DNA from: WGMI01 sp041739275
GTDB taxonomy: Bacteria > Bacteroidota > Bacteroidia > Flavobacteriales > Schleiferiaceae
Length of the DNA: 64,000 nt
Direction: 5' to 3'
Assembly (NCBI GenBank): GCA_041739275.1
Contig: JBGSOF010000014.1
Location: forward strand, 1 to 64,000
Position 1 is the first letter of the stretch. Every line of letters starts with the position of its first letter. The notes under the pieces are model-generated. The model saw nothing but the letters and a program-made list of their open reading frames with translations. It did no database searches and was not told the DNA's origin. The translations under genes were made by a program, and so were the position numbers. Of the stretch, positions 52,684-60,573 are shown in pieces.

Positions 52684-52757
52684 GGGCCTATAGCTCAGTC
52701 GGTTAGAGCATCGGACTCATAATCCGCTGGTCCTCGGTTCAAGCCCGAGTGGGCCCA
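52684..52757 (+). tRNA. tRNA with CAT anticodon (elongator Met, or Ile2 with modified C34)
   Basis: A full cloverleaf folds. The acceptor GGGCCTA pairs with TGGGCCC and is followed by discriminator A. The D-arm has GCTC/GAGC, the anticodon loop CTCATAA has CAT at 52718-52720, and the T-arm has CTCGG, TTCAAGC, CCGAG. The CCA is not encoded (the genome has CTA). The anticodon fits either elongator tRNA-Met or the lysidine-modified tRNA-Ile; sequence alone does not decide, with Met slightly favoured. It marks the start of the accessory region. Confidence 0.92.
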
Positions 52758-52762
52758 CTACA

Positions 52763-52795
52763 AACGGGGAAGCATTTTTGCTTCTCCGTTTTTTT
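52763..52795 (+). terminator. Rho-independent terminator of the tRNA gene
   Basis: AACGGGGAAGC, a loop of six bases, then GCTTCTCCGTT make an 11-bp stem with one G-T pair, followed by five further T residues. It lies 5 bp after the tRNA. Confidence 0.85.
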
Positions 52796-52797
52796 AT

Positions 52798-53120
52798 GCT
52801 TAGTTGCGAAGGTTTGAAAGTTGAAATCGGCAGGGGTTGCTTTGAGACTTTGTCTCAAGCCGATGGCGCTTTATCGCGTTCCAGGATGTGTTTGAGGAAT
52901 TGATGTATGATCAGAGGAGCATGAACAAGGGTACTCCCCGCAACCTATGTTGTCTCTTTTTCGCACATTTTCTTTCATTTTGAATCTAAAAATGGCCTCA
53001 TTGATTCGCTCGAATTCTTATAAAATTGTATGATTATCTATAATTAGAATGAGAATAAATTGCTGAAAAACATAGACTTGTGCCTGCGTTTAACTACCTT
53101 TAATAGAGCTATAAATCAAC
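52798..53120. other. AT-rich non-coding leader before the VIT gene
   Basis: No gene is supported here. A perfect 7-bp hairpin, TTGAGAC-TTT-GTCTCAA, occurs near 52841-52857 without a T run. Base composition turns AT-rich from about 52960, matching the following operon. TACCTTTA (near 53095) resembles a -7 box, but no -33 box lies at the correct distance. No integrase or copy of the tRNA 3' end was seen. Confidence 0.5.
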
Positions 53121-53822
53121 GTGAATCCAATTGACAATTATCTAGCCAATCATTACATAAATCGCAGCAATTGGTTGAGAGCTGCGGTTTTGGGGGCAAA
53201 TGATGGAATTATTTCTATTTCAAGCCTGGCGATGGGGGTGGCCGCAGCGAGCACGACAAGAGATCCCATCGTTTTGGCCACGGTTGCAGGCTTGGTGGCG
53301 GGTGCATTGTCGATGTCTGCGGGCGAGTATGTTTCTGTGAGTTCACAAAGCGATACAGAAAGGGCCGATATTGATAGAGAACAGCAAGAACTGCGCGAAT
53401 CGCCTCAAGAAGAGTTGGAAATGCTGGCTCAAATTTTTCAGAAACGCGGCCTGAAGAAAGAAACTGCACTTCTGGTCGCCAAAGAGCTGACAGAGGCTGA
53501 TGCCTTGGGTACTCATATTCGCGAAGAGCTCGGAATAAATGAAATGAGCAAGGCAAACCCCATTCAGGCTGCAGCGGCTTCGGGTGCTGCTTTTGCGATG
53601 GGTGGTTCTTTGCCCTTGTTCAGCATCTTGTTTTTCCCTTTCTCAGGTTTGGTATATTGGGTTTTTGCAGTAACCGTTGTCTCCTTAATGATTCTGGGTT
53701 TCGTATCCGCTAGAATAGGAGGATCCAGTGTTAAAAAGGCCGTGTTTCGAATAGCAATTTGGGGAAGTGTGGCCATGGCCCTTTCAGCCTTGGTGGGATA
53801 TCTTTTTGGAGTTAATGTCTAA
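53121..53822 (+). CDS. VIT/CCC1-family iron/manganese transporter
   Basis: The 233-aa membrane protein opens NRSNWLRAAVLGANDGIISI and continues LVAGALSMSAGEYVSVSSQS, both signatures of the VIT1/CCC1 family. A charged cytoplasmic segment follows (LRESPQEELEMLAQIFQKRG ... EADALGTHIREELGI), which in VIT proteins binds metal, then three more helices. The family exports or sequesters Fe(II)/Mn(II). It begins an operon of three membrane proteins with gaps of 17 and 3 bp. Base composition is lower in GC than the housekeeping genes. Confidence 0.93.
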   Translation: MNPIDNYLANHYINRSNWLRAAVLGANDGIISISSLAMGVAAASTTRDPIVLATVAGLVAGALSMSAGEYVSVSSQSDTERADIDREQQELRESPQEELEMLAQIFQKRGLKKETALLVAKELTEADALGTHIREELGINEMSKANPIQAAAASGAAFAMGGSLPLFSILFFPFSGLVYWVFAVTVVSLMILGFVSARIGGSSVKKAVFRIAIWGSVAMALSALVGYLFGVNV

Positions 53823-53839
53823 TTGAAACATCTGTAATT

Positions 53840-54331
53840 ATGAACTCAGCGCACTGGCATTTGGTGGTAAACCACATTCCGATTGTTTTTCCGATGGTCG
53901 GTATTCTCGTTATGTTCACGGGATTGCTCGTTAAATCAGGTCCGATTAAGCGGACTTCTTATTTTATTTTTACCCTTGGGTCGGTCGCGGCGATCGTTGC
54001 CATGACGACAGGCGAGGGTGCAGAAGATGTGGTTGAAAAGATGGCGGGCGTGTCAGAGCGTTCTATTGAAACGCATGAAGAAGCCGCCGAACTCTTTTCT
54101 ACGATGTCCTATATTCTGGGGGCCTTGTCTTTGGTTGGGTTATGGGCGAGCTTGAAGCAAAAGGCTGCAGCCAACACCCTCAATATTGTCGCTTTGATGT
54201 TTGCCATCGTACTTGTTTTCTTTGCGAGCCGGACGGGCACCACAGGTGGCGAGATCCAGCACATTGAAATAAGAGATGGAACCGTTCTTCCTGCTGAACT
54301 TGAGGGAATGAAGGACGATGAGGAGGAATAG
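53840..54331 (+). CDS. Four-TM membrane protein (DUF2231-like)
   Basis: The 163-aa product has four hydrophobic segments: HLVVNHIPIVFPMVGILVMF, RTSYFIFTLGSVAAIVAMTT, FSTMSYILGALSLVGLWASL and NIVALMFAIVLVFFASRTG. The start NSAHWHLVVNHIPIVFPMVG resembles the HP...H pattern of DUF2231-type membrane proteins. EDVVEKMAGVSERSIETHEE links helices two and three. It is between a metal transporter and a bestrophin, only 3 bp from the latter; the exact function is unknown. Confidence 0.65.
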   Translation: MNSAHWHLVVNHIPIVFPMVGILVMFTGLLVKSGPIKRTSYFIFTLGSVAAIVAMTTGEGAEDVVEKMAGVSERSIETHEEAAELFSTMSYILGALSLVGLWASLKQKAAANTLNIVALMFAIVLVFFASRTGTTGGEIQHIEIRDGTVLPAELEGMKDDEEE

Positions 54332-54334
54332 AGC

Positions 54335-55246
54335 ATGATAAAAACAGAGAGGCAGGGCTTTTTGGAACTGTTAAAGATCGCAGTTCCTTATCTGATTGTC
54401 ACGACGATTTACTCGGTCTTTGTATTCGCGTTAGAAGAGTTTCTGGGAGATCATATCTATAAGATTTCGGGACAGATTGGATCGGTTTTCGGTTTGGCTG
54501 TTGCGTTTTTCTTGGGCTTTAGAATGAATTCTGCATACGATCGTTGGTGGGAGGCGAGAAAGATTTACGGTGAATTGACGAATAATTCCCGAAGCTTCGC
54601 GGCAAAGGTTTACGCATATTATGGTACTGCGGAGAATTTTCGAGATCGAGTCTCATTTGATTCGCTCTCAGAAGGGAGAAAGTTGATCGAATTGTTGATT
54701 TTTTACATCCGACAACTGAAGTTGGAAATGCATCGAGTGGGCGCACATGTATTCTCTGAGAATTTTCAGGCCCAAATTGTGGAATTCGGAATTGAAGAGG
54801 AAAACAAGATTTCCAATGAAATTCTTATTGTGATGAGCCACAGAATAGAAACGCATTTTTCGAGAGAAGCGGTTTTCGAGAAAGTTGACTTAATGCAGAG
54901 CATCAGTTTGTTTTACGGCATTCAGGGCAAGGCCGAACGGATTCGAAATACGCCCTTTTTGATGATTTACAGCGCCTTTACGAAGATTATAGTCGGTGTT
55001 TATGTTGTTCTAATGCCTCTGTTCGTAGGGGACATCGATTTGGGAGGAGAGGATAGTTATTTTGAGTTTTTGTCTATCCCCATTATGGTGGTGATTAGTA
55101 CTGTGTTTTTAACCATAAATAAACTTGCCAATTTATACGGAGAGCCGTTTTCTGAGAACAGGACGTCTGTTGCGATTGATGATATTTCGCGGGTTATTGA
55201 GCAAAACTGCATGGAAGTAAGCCGTAAAATGATGCCGAGGGCATAG
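54335..55246 (+). CDS. Bestrophin-family ion channel
   Basis: The 303-aa product has the bestrophin core: VPYLIVTTIYSVFVFALEEF, GSVFGLAVAFFLGFRMNSAY then DRWWEARKIYGELTNNSR, the family signature in the bacterial UPF0187 branch. The C-terminal part has two further helices (FTKIIVGVYVVLMPLFVGDI; SIPIMVVISTVFLTINKLAN). Bacterial bestrophins are pentameric channels with varying anion or cation preference. It completes the VIT operon, where it might balance charge during metal transport (inference). Confidence 0.88.
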   Translation: MIKTERQGFLELLKIAVPYLIVTTIYSVFVFALEEFLGDHIYKISGQIGSVFGLAVAFFLGFRMNSAYDRWWEARKIYGELTNNSRSFAAKVYAYYGTAENFRDRVSFDSLSEGRKLIELLIFYIRQLKLEMHRVGAHVFSENFQAQIVEFGIEEENKISNEILIVMSHRIETHFSREAVFEKVDLMQSISLFYGIQGKAERIRNTPFLMIYSAFTKIIVGVYVVLMPLFVGDIDLGGEDSYFEFLSIPIMVVISTVFLTINKLANLYGEPFSENRTSVAIDDISRVIEQNCMEVSRKMMPRA

Positions 55247-55693
55247 TTCGAGTTTTCTATAGATTGCCTAGTATTAAAAAACATATGGACATCCCGATGG
55301 TTCGTCAGCAACTACTAAATCATTAGGCTGTACTGCGGAGATGTGGGCTGCGAACACGGCTGGAACGTTGATTGAATTCTACGGGGTCTATTTGGTCAGT
55401 ATCGCTGGTACCCGAGAAAACGAAGGAGGTTTGCATCTAAATGTTCCTGTTTTCGAAAATTGCGTCGTGCGACTGAAACTGAAAGGGCGCGGGCTGAGGC
55501 CTCGGTAATAAAATCTTGGGGTTGTATGTTGGGGTGAGTCAAATTGCCAAATATTGTCCATGTTTTTTGAATACGATTTCAAGAAGATCAAGCGTGATCG
55601 CGCAAATACTCAATTTCTATGAATTCTCGAGTGTTTGTTGGGTATGTGATTCTAACGAGGGTCGATGTGTAGGCTTACCCATTTGGCTCCGAT
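55247..55693. other. Gene-free stretch between the bestrophin gene and the repeat array
   Basis: Only short frames occur. One of 56 codons runs from the ATG near 55340 to a TAA near 55508 (VYLVSIAGTRENEGG in it); it matches no family I know and has no partner gene. Another, near 55560, reads FEYDFKKIKRDRANTQF and then stops. These may be fragments of decayed genes. No terminator after the bestrophin gene and no promoter was seen. Confidence 0.4.
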
Positions 55694-56195
55694 TGTGTGA
55701 ATGAAAAACAGTCGCTTGGCTGTGCCGAGTGACGGTTATTGCGGCCCGTATGTTTCGGCTGTCTGATGGTACAAAAAGGAGTGAAAGGCTATGGCAAATA
55801 GCGTGGATGTTGGATAATTATAGCAGCTTCACGCGCTGAGGTTTATTCGGGTGAAACGCTGTTTGATCTCTCCTGCCGAATAGTCGTCACTCGCTGAAAG
55901 CGAGCGGCTGTGTGAAGGAAAAACAGTCGCTTGGCTGTGCCGAGTGACGGCTATTGCTGCCCGTATGTTTCGGCTTTCTGATGGTACAAAAAGGTGTGAA
56001 AGGCTATGGCAAATAGTGTGGATGTTAGATAATCATAGCTGCTTCACGCGTTGAGGTTTATTCGCGTGAAACGCTGTTTGATCTCTCCTGCCGAATAGTC
56101 GTCACTCGCTGAAAGCGAGCGACTGTGTGAAGGAAAAACAGTCGCTTGGCTATGCCGAGTGACGACTATAGCGGCCCGTATGGTTCAGTCATGGC
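55694..56195. repeat. Tandem 215-bp structured repeats, two full copies and a truncated third, beside a RAYT gene
   Basis: Full copies lie at 55694-55908 and 55909-56123, and the head of a third runs from 56124 to about 56190. By hand count copies one and two differ at about 12 of 215 positions. Each contains three nested or adjacent hairpins: an inner AGCGACTG/CAGTCGCT stem across each copy junction, CTTGGC-TGT-GCCGAG, and TTCACGCG/CGCGTGAA (perfect in copy two, 56043-56050 with 56063-56070; one mismatch in copy one). The unit is long and the copies are direct, with no variable spacers, so it is not a CRISPR. It resembles REP/BIME-type elements mobilised by the adjacent transposase. Confidence 0.8.
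56095..56169. repeat. 14-bp perfect inverted repeat enclosing an inner hairpin (REP-like unit)
   Basis: ATAGTCGTCACTCG (56095-56108) and CGAGTGACGACTAT (56156-56169) are perfectly complementary over 14 bp. The 47-base interior holds the AGCGACTG...CAGTCGCT hairpin (8 bp). The result is a long imperfect stem or a cruciform. The same structure, with a shorter outer stem, spans the junction of copies one and two. Right next to it is the 3' side of the RAYT gene. Confidence 0.75.
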
Positions 56196-56257
56196 GATAA
56201 ACCAAGGGGTTATTTTAAGGGAAGGCATGTCAAAGCATCTACAATTTAGATTCCGGT

Positions 56258-56788
56258 TCATGGTTGAAGCACTTCGAAAGGGGAATCCGGGGAGGCGCTG
56301 CTGTAGTGCCAGTAGTCAGCTTGGGTCACATATCCCGCTTCTACAGGATTATTGTGAATGTATTCGCATTTCTGTAAATAAACACTGTCAAAGCTCAATT
56401 CTATGGGATAACTCGTTTTCTGCCAAAAGGAAAATCGTTCATTTTGCTTTTGGTATTTCGCGTGGAATTGCAACATATGGATCAACCAAGCCCTTCGACT
56501 TTCTCCCGCATCGGTTTGAATGGATTTGATTATAGATTGGGCTGTAAAGCGCTTAAAATCACGTAGGGTATTGTACAATTCACCATTGACATCGCGGACA
56601 ATAAGATGAGCATGACTCGGCATGATTACATAAGAAAACACTTCTAACGATTTGTTTATTGAACAATACCTCAAACTATCGATAAGTATATCGCAGTAGC
56701 GTCGTCGGGTAAAGATGTCCAGCCATCCGACTACTGTAAGCGTGACGAAATACGCGACATTGGAGTTGGCTTTTCTCAGTTCAGACAT
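56258..56788 (-). CDS. REP-associated tyrosine transposase (RAYT, Y1/HUH family)
   Basis: The 176-aa product has the HUH motif in SYVIMPSHAHLIVRD (His about 59 and 61) and the catalytic Tyr in KCEYIHNNPVEAGYV (Tyr about 143), the hallmark of RAYT/TnpA_REP enzymes. The N-terminal YFVTLTVVGWLDIFTRRRY is the usual first strand. RAYTs are single-copy domesticated Y1 transposases that cut and rejoin single-stranded hairpins (REPs). Here the gene lies between structured repeats: the truncated copy at 56124 downstream, and a copy at 56985-57105 upstream. All residues needed for activity appear present. Confidence 0.93.
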   Translation of the reverse strand: MSELRKANSNVAYFVTLTVVGWLDIFTRRRYCDILIDSLRYCSINKSLEVFSYVIMPSHAHLIVRDVNGELYNTLRDFKRFTAQSIIKSIQTDAGESRRAWLIHMLQFHAKYQKQNERFSFWQKTSYPIELSFDSVYLQKCEYIHNNPVEAGYVTQADYWHYSSASPDSPFEVLQP

Positions 56789-56984
56789 GAGGGAACGAAT
56801 TGGGTTTTATCGCAGACAGTTTTGGATAGGGAATGAAATCCCTTCGAACTAACCTGGCTGAATTGCATAAGATCATTGAACCAATGCGAAGAGCTTTGTA
56901 CGAACGAATCGGACAGCTGAAATCAAATATAGCAGAATATTCTTACACAATACAAAGTGTGTTTCAAAGACGACCTCGCTCCTC

Positions 56985-57105
56985 CCGAATAGGCTTCTTG
57001 CGCTGAAAGCGAGCGACTGTGTGAAGGAAAAACAGTCGCTTGGCAGTGCCGAGTGAGGGCTATTGCGGCCCGTTATGCTTCGGCTGTGAGACGGTACAAA
57101 TAAGG
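56985..57105. repeat. Right-hand copy of the RAYT-associated repeat
   Basis: From about 56985 (CTCCTCCCGAATAG) to about 57105 the sequence matches the tandem unit left of the transposase: the CTGAAAGCGAGCGACTG start, TGTGTGAAGGAAAAACAGTC, CTTGGCAGTGCCGAGTGA and then GCGGCCCGT-ATG. It differs more (for example in the outer stem, GGCTTCTTG) but keeps the inner AGCGACTG/CAGTCGCT hairpin. It is in the same orientation as the left copies and ends just before the AlkC-like gene. The gap 56789-56984 has no gene. Confidence 0.75.
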
Positions 57106-57112
57106 TGTCTGA

Positions 57113-57856
57113 CTACCCCTTCTTCCTCGCACTCCGGAGCCCGTGCTTCAAAATCCACGCGGTTTCCGGGGCTATGGGTTCGCGTTCCCAAGCCCGGGAA
57201 AGTTCCTGGAAGCGCTCCGGGGCCACCTTCCACAGGTCGTTGAGGTTGTTCCCGACACTCTTTTGCACAAACTTTTCCGGAGCCGCTCGGAGCTCAGATA
57301 AAATCGCGGCATAGGCCTCGAAGTGATCGAGCACCACGGTTTGTTTTTTGGCCCAGGGCAAGGCAATCCGCACCCCTTCGCTTGACCAGCGCCGAACATG
57401 CACATTCGGGTCGAGGCTGTGGGCGTGCAAACGATTCAGGGTTTCTTCAGGATGCGCGATGAGCAGGGGACGGACCGCAAATTCGGCCGTATGCCGTTTG
57501 GTAAACTCGGGCAACAACGCAAAAGTGCGCTCGTAGTCGAGCAGGGCATGGCGTTCGAGATACCGCCCCACGGGCCACAGCCACCAGCCCTCTGTAAACA
57601 TGCCTTCGCAGGTCTGGAGTTCGGGGCCCAGAATGCGCTCAAAGAGGGCCAAATGCTCGGCATAGGCGCCGGGGAGGAACCGCTCAAAGGCATCGGCATA
57701 AATGTCCTGACGGGCGAGGAATTCGGCAGGCCCAATGCGCCCCAGCACATACGCCTGAAATCCTTCGGCATCGAAGGTCTTTGCGGCCTTGGAGAGCTTT
57801 TCCGCCAACAATCTGGCCGTCTCGGCTCCGTAGTAGTCTTTGAGTTTTTTGGCCAT
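57113..57856 (-). CDS. DNA alkylation repair protein, AlkC/AlkD-like HEAT-repeat glycosylase
   Basis: The 247-aa product is all helical. NVHVRRWSSEGVRIALPWAK is a hallmark of AlkC-like members of the HEAT-repeat DNA glycosylase superfamily, which remove 3-methyladenine and related alkylated bases. KFVQKSVGNNLNDLWKVAPE is the second conserved block. Length suits the family. It is GC-rich compared with the RAYT neighbour and ends next to the right-hand repeat copy. Confidence 0.85.
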   Translation of the reverse strand: MAKKLKDYYGAETARLLAEKLSKAAKTFDAEGFQAYVLGRIGPAEFLARQDIYADAFERFLPGAYAEHLALFERILGPELQTCEGMFTEGWWLWPVGRYLERHALLDYERTFALLPEFTKRHTAEFAVRPLLIAHPEETLNRLHAHSLDPNVHVRRWSSEGVRIALPWAKKQTVVLDHFEAYAAILSELRAAPEKFVQKSVGNNLNDLWKVAPERFQELSRAWEREPIAPETAWILKHGLRSARKKG

Positions 57857-58015
57857 AATTGATCAACGGGAATGAGTTTCTTGTGGGGTGCTTACTTCAG
57901 GAATTGGGCAAGGGGTTGTACCGAGATTTCCGATTCAATACTGTGTCGATCATGGGACAGTTCCGAGTAACGGGTTGAAGGCGATGTGATAGAGTAGAAT
58001 TAATCCCCACATCGC

Positions 58016-59101
58016 TCATGGATCTTGTAGGATGGACAAGAGCCGATGGTTGATGTACAGTTTTTCCTTGCCCACTTTGACATAATGCATGAGTCCCTTT
58101 TGTTCCAATAGCGATAAATATTTCCCCACGGTTTTCAAATTGCCCAGGTTCGCATCGACCAAGTGTTCGCGCTTGGTGTAGGGCAGTCGAAACAGCGCCT
58201 CCACCAAGTCCTTCGAGTAGATTTTAGGACATTGTTGCTTAAGTTCTTGGGTTATCTTTTCCATAACTTCCATAATTCGCCCTAGACGTGCGAGACTCAA
58301 GAGAGCTGTTTTTTCGACCATGTCGAGCATATAAAGGATAAAATGTTCCCAATCCCCATGTTCTGTAACCCCGCGTAAGCTGGTGTAATAGGCGCTTTTG
58401 TTGTTCATGATGTAATCGCTCGGGTAGATGGCCGGAATGTCGAGAAGTCCCGAAAACTTGAGGTAGAGCAAAAGCAATATCCGCCCGGTTCTACCATTGC
58501 CGTCGTAAAAAGGGTGAATCGCCTCGAATTGATAGTGCATCAATGCCATGACGATGAGCGGGTCGTAGTCTTGGGTTTCGTGGATGAAAAGCTCCCAGTT
58601 GTGCAGTTTTTCGCGAATGACCGCTTCACCCACTGGGGGCGTATACACAATTTCGCCTTGGGCATTGCTCAAAGCCGTTCCGGGTGTCTTCCGAATGCCT
58701 GCGTCATTCTGCTTAATGCACTGCACAAGGGAAATACAGAGGTTCGTCGAAATCAGGGGTCGAATTTCCAATTGCCTCATCCCAAGCCACAATGCTGATT
58801 TGTAGCTGAGCACCTCTTGGGTTGCAGAATTTCTCGTTTTCTTGTCGGCAACCAGGGCTTGAAAGACTTCGTCTTGGGTGGTAACAATATTCTCTACGGC
58901 AGAACTGGCTTGGGCTTCTCGAACATAGATAGCATCCAAAAACAAATGAGGGTTGGGTATATTGGAGAGCGATCCATTGAGCCGAGCCAAGGCGCGGCTC
59001 GTAGAAATGATTTTCAAAAGAACATTCTTCGTTTCAATATCGACCGCAGGGGGTAAGAGCGGAAGGGCGTTGTATGGAACCGCTCGTTGAAAGGACTTCA
59101 T
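58016..59101 (-). CDS. Fic-family protein (class II, AMP-transferase type)
   Basis: The 361-aa product has the Fic motif HPFYDGNGRTGR (about 196-207, catalytic His 196), and upstream the inhibitory helix SSAVEN (about 66-71), fitting the (S/T)xxxE(G/N) self-inhibition motif of class II Fic proteins. The flap region is YTPPVGEAVIREKLHNWE. The C-terminal 100 residues form a winged-helix-like domain (KREHLVDANLGNLKTVGKYL). Fic enzymes usually transfer AMP to a target protein's hydroxyl. It is alone on its transcript, inside a toxin-antitoxin-rich region. Confidence 0.9.
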   Translation of the reverse strand: MKSFQRAVPYNALPLLPPAVDIETKNVLLKIISTSRALARLNGSLSNIPNPHLFLDAIYVREAQASSAVENIVTTQDEVFQALVADKKTRNSATQEVLSYKSALWLGMRQLEIRPLISTNLCISLVQCIKQNDAGIRKTPGTALSNAQGEIVYTPPVGEAVIREKLHNWELFIHETQDYDPLIVMALMHYQFEAIHPFYDGNGRTGRILLLLYLKFSGLLDIPAIYPSDYIMNNKSAYYTSLRGVTEHGDWEHFILYMLDMVEKTALLSLARLGRIMEVMEKITQELKQQCPKIYSKDLVEALFRLPYTKREHLVDANLGNLKTVGKYLSLLEQKGLMHYVKVGKEKLYINHRLLSILQDP

Positions 59102-59262
59102 GGGCTACATGGGCAACGTTTGCCCGCATTGTTCGTATGAGAGTAAAAATATGCATTATGCGCCCACGTTTAACTGTCGGGACGAATAAAAAAGCGGTGA
59201 AGGCGATGATGGGAATACCGAAGACTGGTTGTTCAACCGAGGCCCCACTGAATCTACCCTGA

Positions 59263-59280
59263 GGTCACTCGGCAGGAACC
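59263..59280 (+). repeat. Short dispersed repeat, copy 1
   Basis: GGTCACTCGGCAGGAACCG lies between the Fic gene and the RES gene. It shares GTCACTCGGCAGGAACCG with the copy at 61790 and a weaker form with the copy at 60381. The first 11 bases (GTCACTCGGCA) also match the minus strand of the RAYT-associated repeat. Confidence 0.6.
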
Positions 59281-59296
59281 GTGCAAAGGAGACGAA

Positions 59297-59761
59297 TTAT
59301 TTCAACTGAAAGATTCGTCTGTCGAACGGGAACGGAACCATGTCAACAACCGCGATCCTTTGGAAATCGGGGTGTTTGGGATTGATCAGAAAGTTGAAAT
59401 CGCCTTGGGTGACTACAGAAGGCAGTTTGAGAAGACCATATCGATTCTCCCTTAAAAACTGGCGACCGATTTCTTGGGTCGACATGGGATGGGGGAATTG
59501 ATTCCAATCCTCGGGCAGTTCGCTGGGCGCTATTTCCTGAAAGCCTACGTCGTCGGGCACGTGAATCGTCAGCATCACATAATCCGATGGGAGCGTTGCG
59601 AGGGTGAAATGGACCGCAATCTCCGCCATGGCCAGCGACCGATTTTGGGCCGTATAGATGACTTCCGTTCCGATGGGATTCCATCTAGCCCCGCGAAGAG
59701 CCGCTCCCCATCCTGACAAGGGCAGCGCGAAACGCTCCCGAGTAAGCCGAAAGACCTCCAT
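59297..59761 (-). CDS. RES-domain toxin
   Basis: The 154-aa product has the RES fold features: GARWNPIGTEVIYTAQNRSL (Arg about 26, Tyr about 36) and LAMAEIAVHF with Glu about 47. RES toxins degrade NAD+ and arrest growth. The start codon follows the antitoxin stop with no gap (59761/59762), so the two are co-translated. Base composition resembles that of its partner. Confidence 0.92.
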   Translation of the reverse strand: MEVFRLTRERFALPLSGWGAALRGARWNPIGTEVIYTAQNRSLAMAEIAVHFTLATLPSDYVMLTIHVPDDVGFQEIAPSELPEDWNQFPHPMSTQEIGRQFLRENRYGLLKLPSVVTQGDFNFLINPKHPDFQRIAVVDMVPFPFDRRIFQLK

Positions 59762-60250
59762 TTAGACAAAGATGCCGTGGTTGATCCGCGTGAGTTCCGC
59801 GATCACCATCTCTTTACCGTACGAATCTCGGAGCAGTTCCAAAGGCTTGAGGTTCCCCAAAGCATAATTTGGGGTGTTCATCCAAAGTTTGAGTTTTCCA
59901 AGATGACCGAATACGTCGAGTCCCACCTTAGTCACTTCCGCCATTTCTAGGATTTTTTCAGAGTGCAGGGATTTGAAATGGTAGTCGGCAGTGGTTCGAT
60001 AGCGTTGCAGCGATTTGGTCGAAATATTGAGAAAATCGGCCCACTCGCTTTCAGTAAAGGGGGTAAACTCTTGGATAATGTCGAATAAGGAATAAGAGAT
60101 CCCTGCTTTAATGGCAGAGATCATGAGCATTCTGTCTTCCAAGAAAGCATCATAGGACACGGGTTTGCCCGTTCCTAAGTGATGGGCCGCAAAAAAGCGG
60201 GCAATTTCTTGGTTGAGTCTTCCTTTGACTTTGTCGGTAAGGGCTTTCAT
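59762..60250 (-). CDS. Xre/MbcA/ParS-type antitoxin for the RES toxin
   Basis: The 162-aa product has a central helix-turn-helix (FTESEWADFLNISTKSLQRY) and a C-terminal toxin-binding domain (ILEMAEVTKVGLDVFGHLGK, then KLWMNTPNYALGNLKPLELL), the DUF2384-type region that holds the RES enzyme's active site closed. It precedes the toxin gene, the usual order for RES/Xre pairs. It probably also represses its own promoter, within 60251-60330. Confidence 0.92.
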   Translation of the reverse strand: MKALTDKVKGRLNQEIARFFAAHHLGTGKPVSYDAFLEDRMLMISAIKAGISYSLFDIIQEFTPFTESEWADFLNISTKSLQRYRTTADYHFKSLHSEKILEMAEVTKVGLDVFGHLGKLKLWMNTPNYALGNLKPLELLRDSYGKEMVIAELTRINHGIFV

Positions 60251-60380
60251 GGAACTCCATATTGGACAATTGTCTGCTAAATTAAGACAAAAGTCCCAAA
60301 TTCACACCTCGTTCTGGCCGGCTTTGGTCAAAAGGGTGATGCCAGTTTCGACCCCTGTGCTTGTCGAAAACGTTCCGAAG

Positions 60381-60410
60381 GTCCCTCAGCAGGAACCGGG
60401 CGGGTGAGAT
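60381..60410 (+). repeat. Short dispersed repeat, copy 2
   Basis: GGTCCCTCAGCAGGAACCGG followed by GCGGGTGAGA. It matches the copy at 61790 except for a few changes. It lies between the RES/Xre pair and the ATPase gene. Confidence 0.55.
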
Positions 60411-60533
60411 GACAAAGACCCGTGCAACGGAATTTGTCTGCTTTAGGACCTGTTTACAACGCCGCTCTGCAAAAGAACGGTGGAGCCTGAAGTGAATTTG
60501 CCATCTAGTATTCATTAATTATGCTATATAATT

Positions 60534-60549
60534 GGAGAATTCATTCTCC
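60534..60549. promoter_or_regulatory. Palindrome upstream of the AAA/DUF4143 ATPase
   Basis: GGAGAAT-TC-ATTCTCC (60534-60549) is a perfect 7-bp inverted repeat around a 2-base centre, right after an AT-rich TATATAATT stretch and 24 bp before the chosen ATG. Its position suits an operator or a leader hairpin that hides the start region. The binding protein is unknown. Confidence 0.45.
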
Positions 60550-60573
60550 GAAAAAGGGGTATTTTTGGTGAAT

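Larger units (their letters stand above)
60251..60573. other. Intergenic region with divergent promoters and small repeats
   Basis: No gene is supported. It holds a perfect 7-bp inverted repeat, TTTCGAC (60346-60352) with GTCGAAA (60364-60370), the second copy of the dispersed repeat (60381-60410), and an AT-rich promoter-like stretch (near 60505-60531) ahead of the ATPase gene. Confidence 0.5.

Noticed and set aside
55516..55704. 62-codon frame between the bestrophin gene and the repeat array
   Set aside because: No family features, ends inside the repeat, and no supporting neighbour; treated as non-coding or a decayed fragment.
55694..56195. CRISPR array
   Set aside because: The repeats are 215 bp, directly adjacent, and without variable spacers, and no cas gene is nearby.
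57040..57243. Small plus-strand ORFs starting in the repeat copies (such as the one beginning MAVPSEGYCGP, and similar text near 56146)
   Set aside because: The similar peptides arise because the frame reads through the same DNA repeat; the following sequence diverges and runs antisense to other genes.
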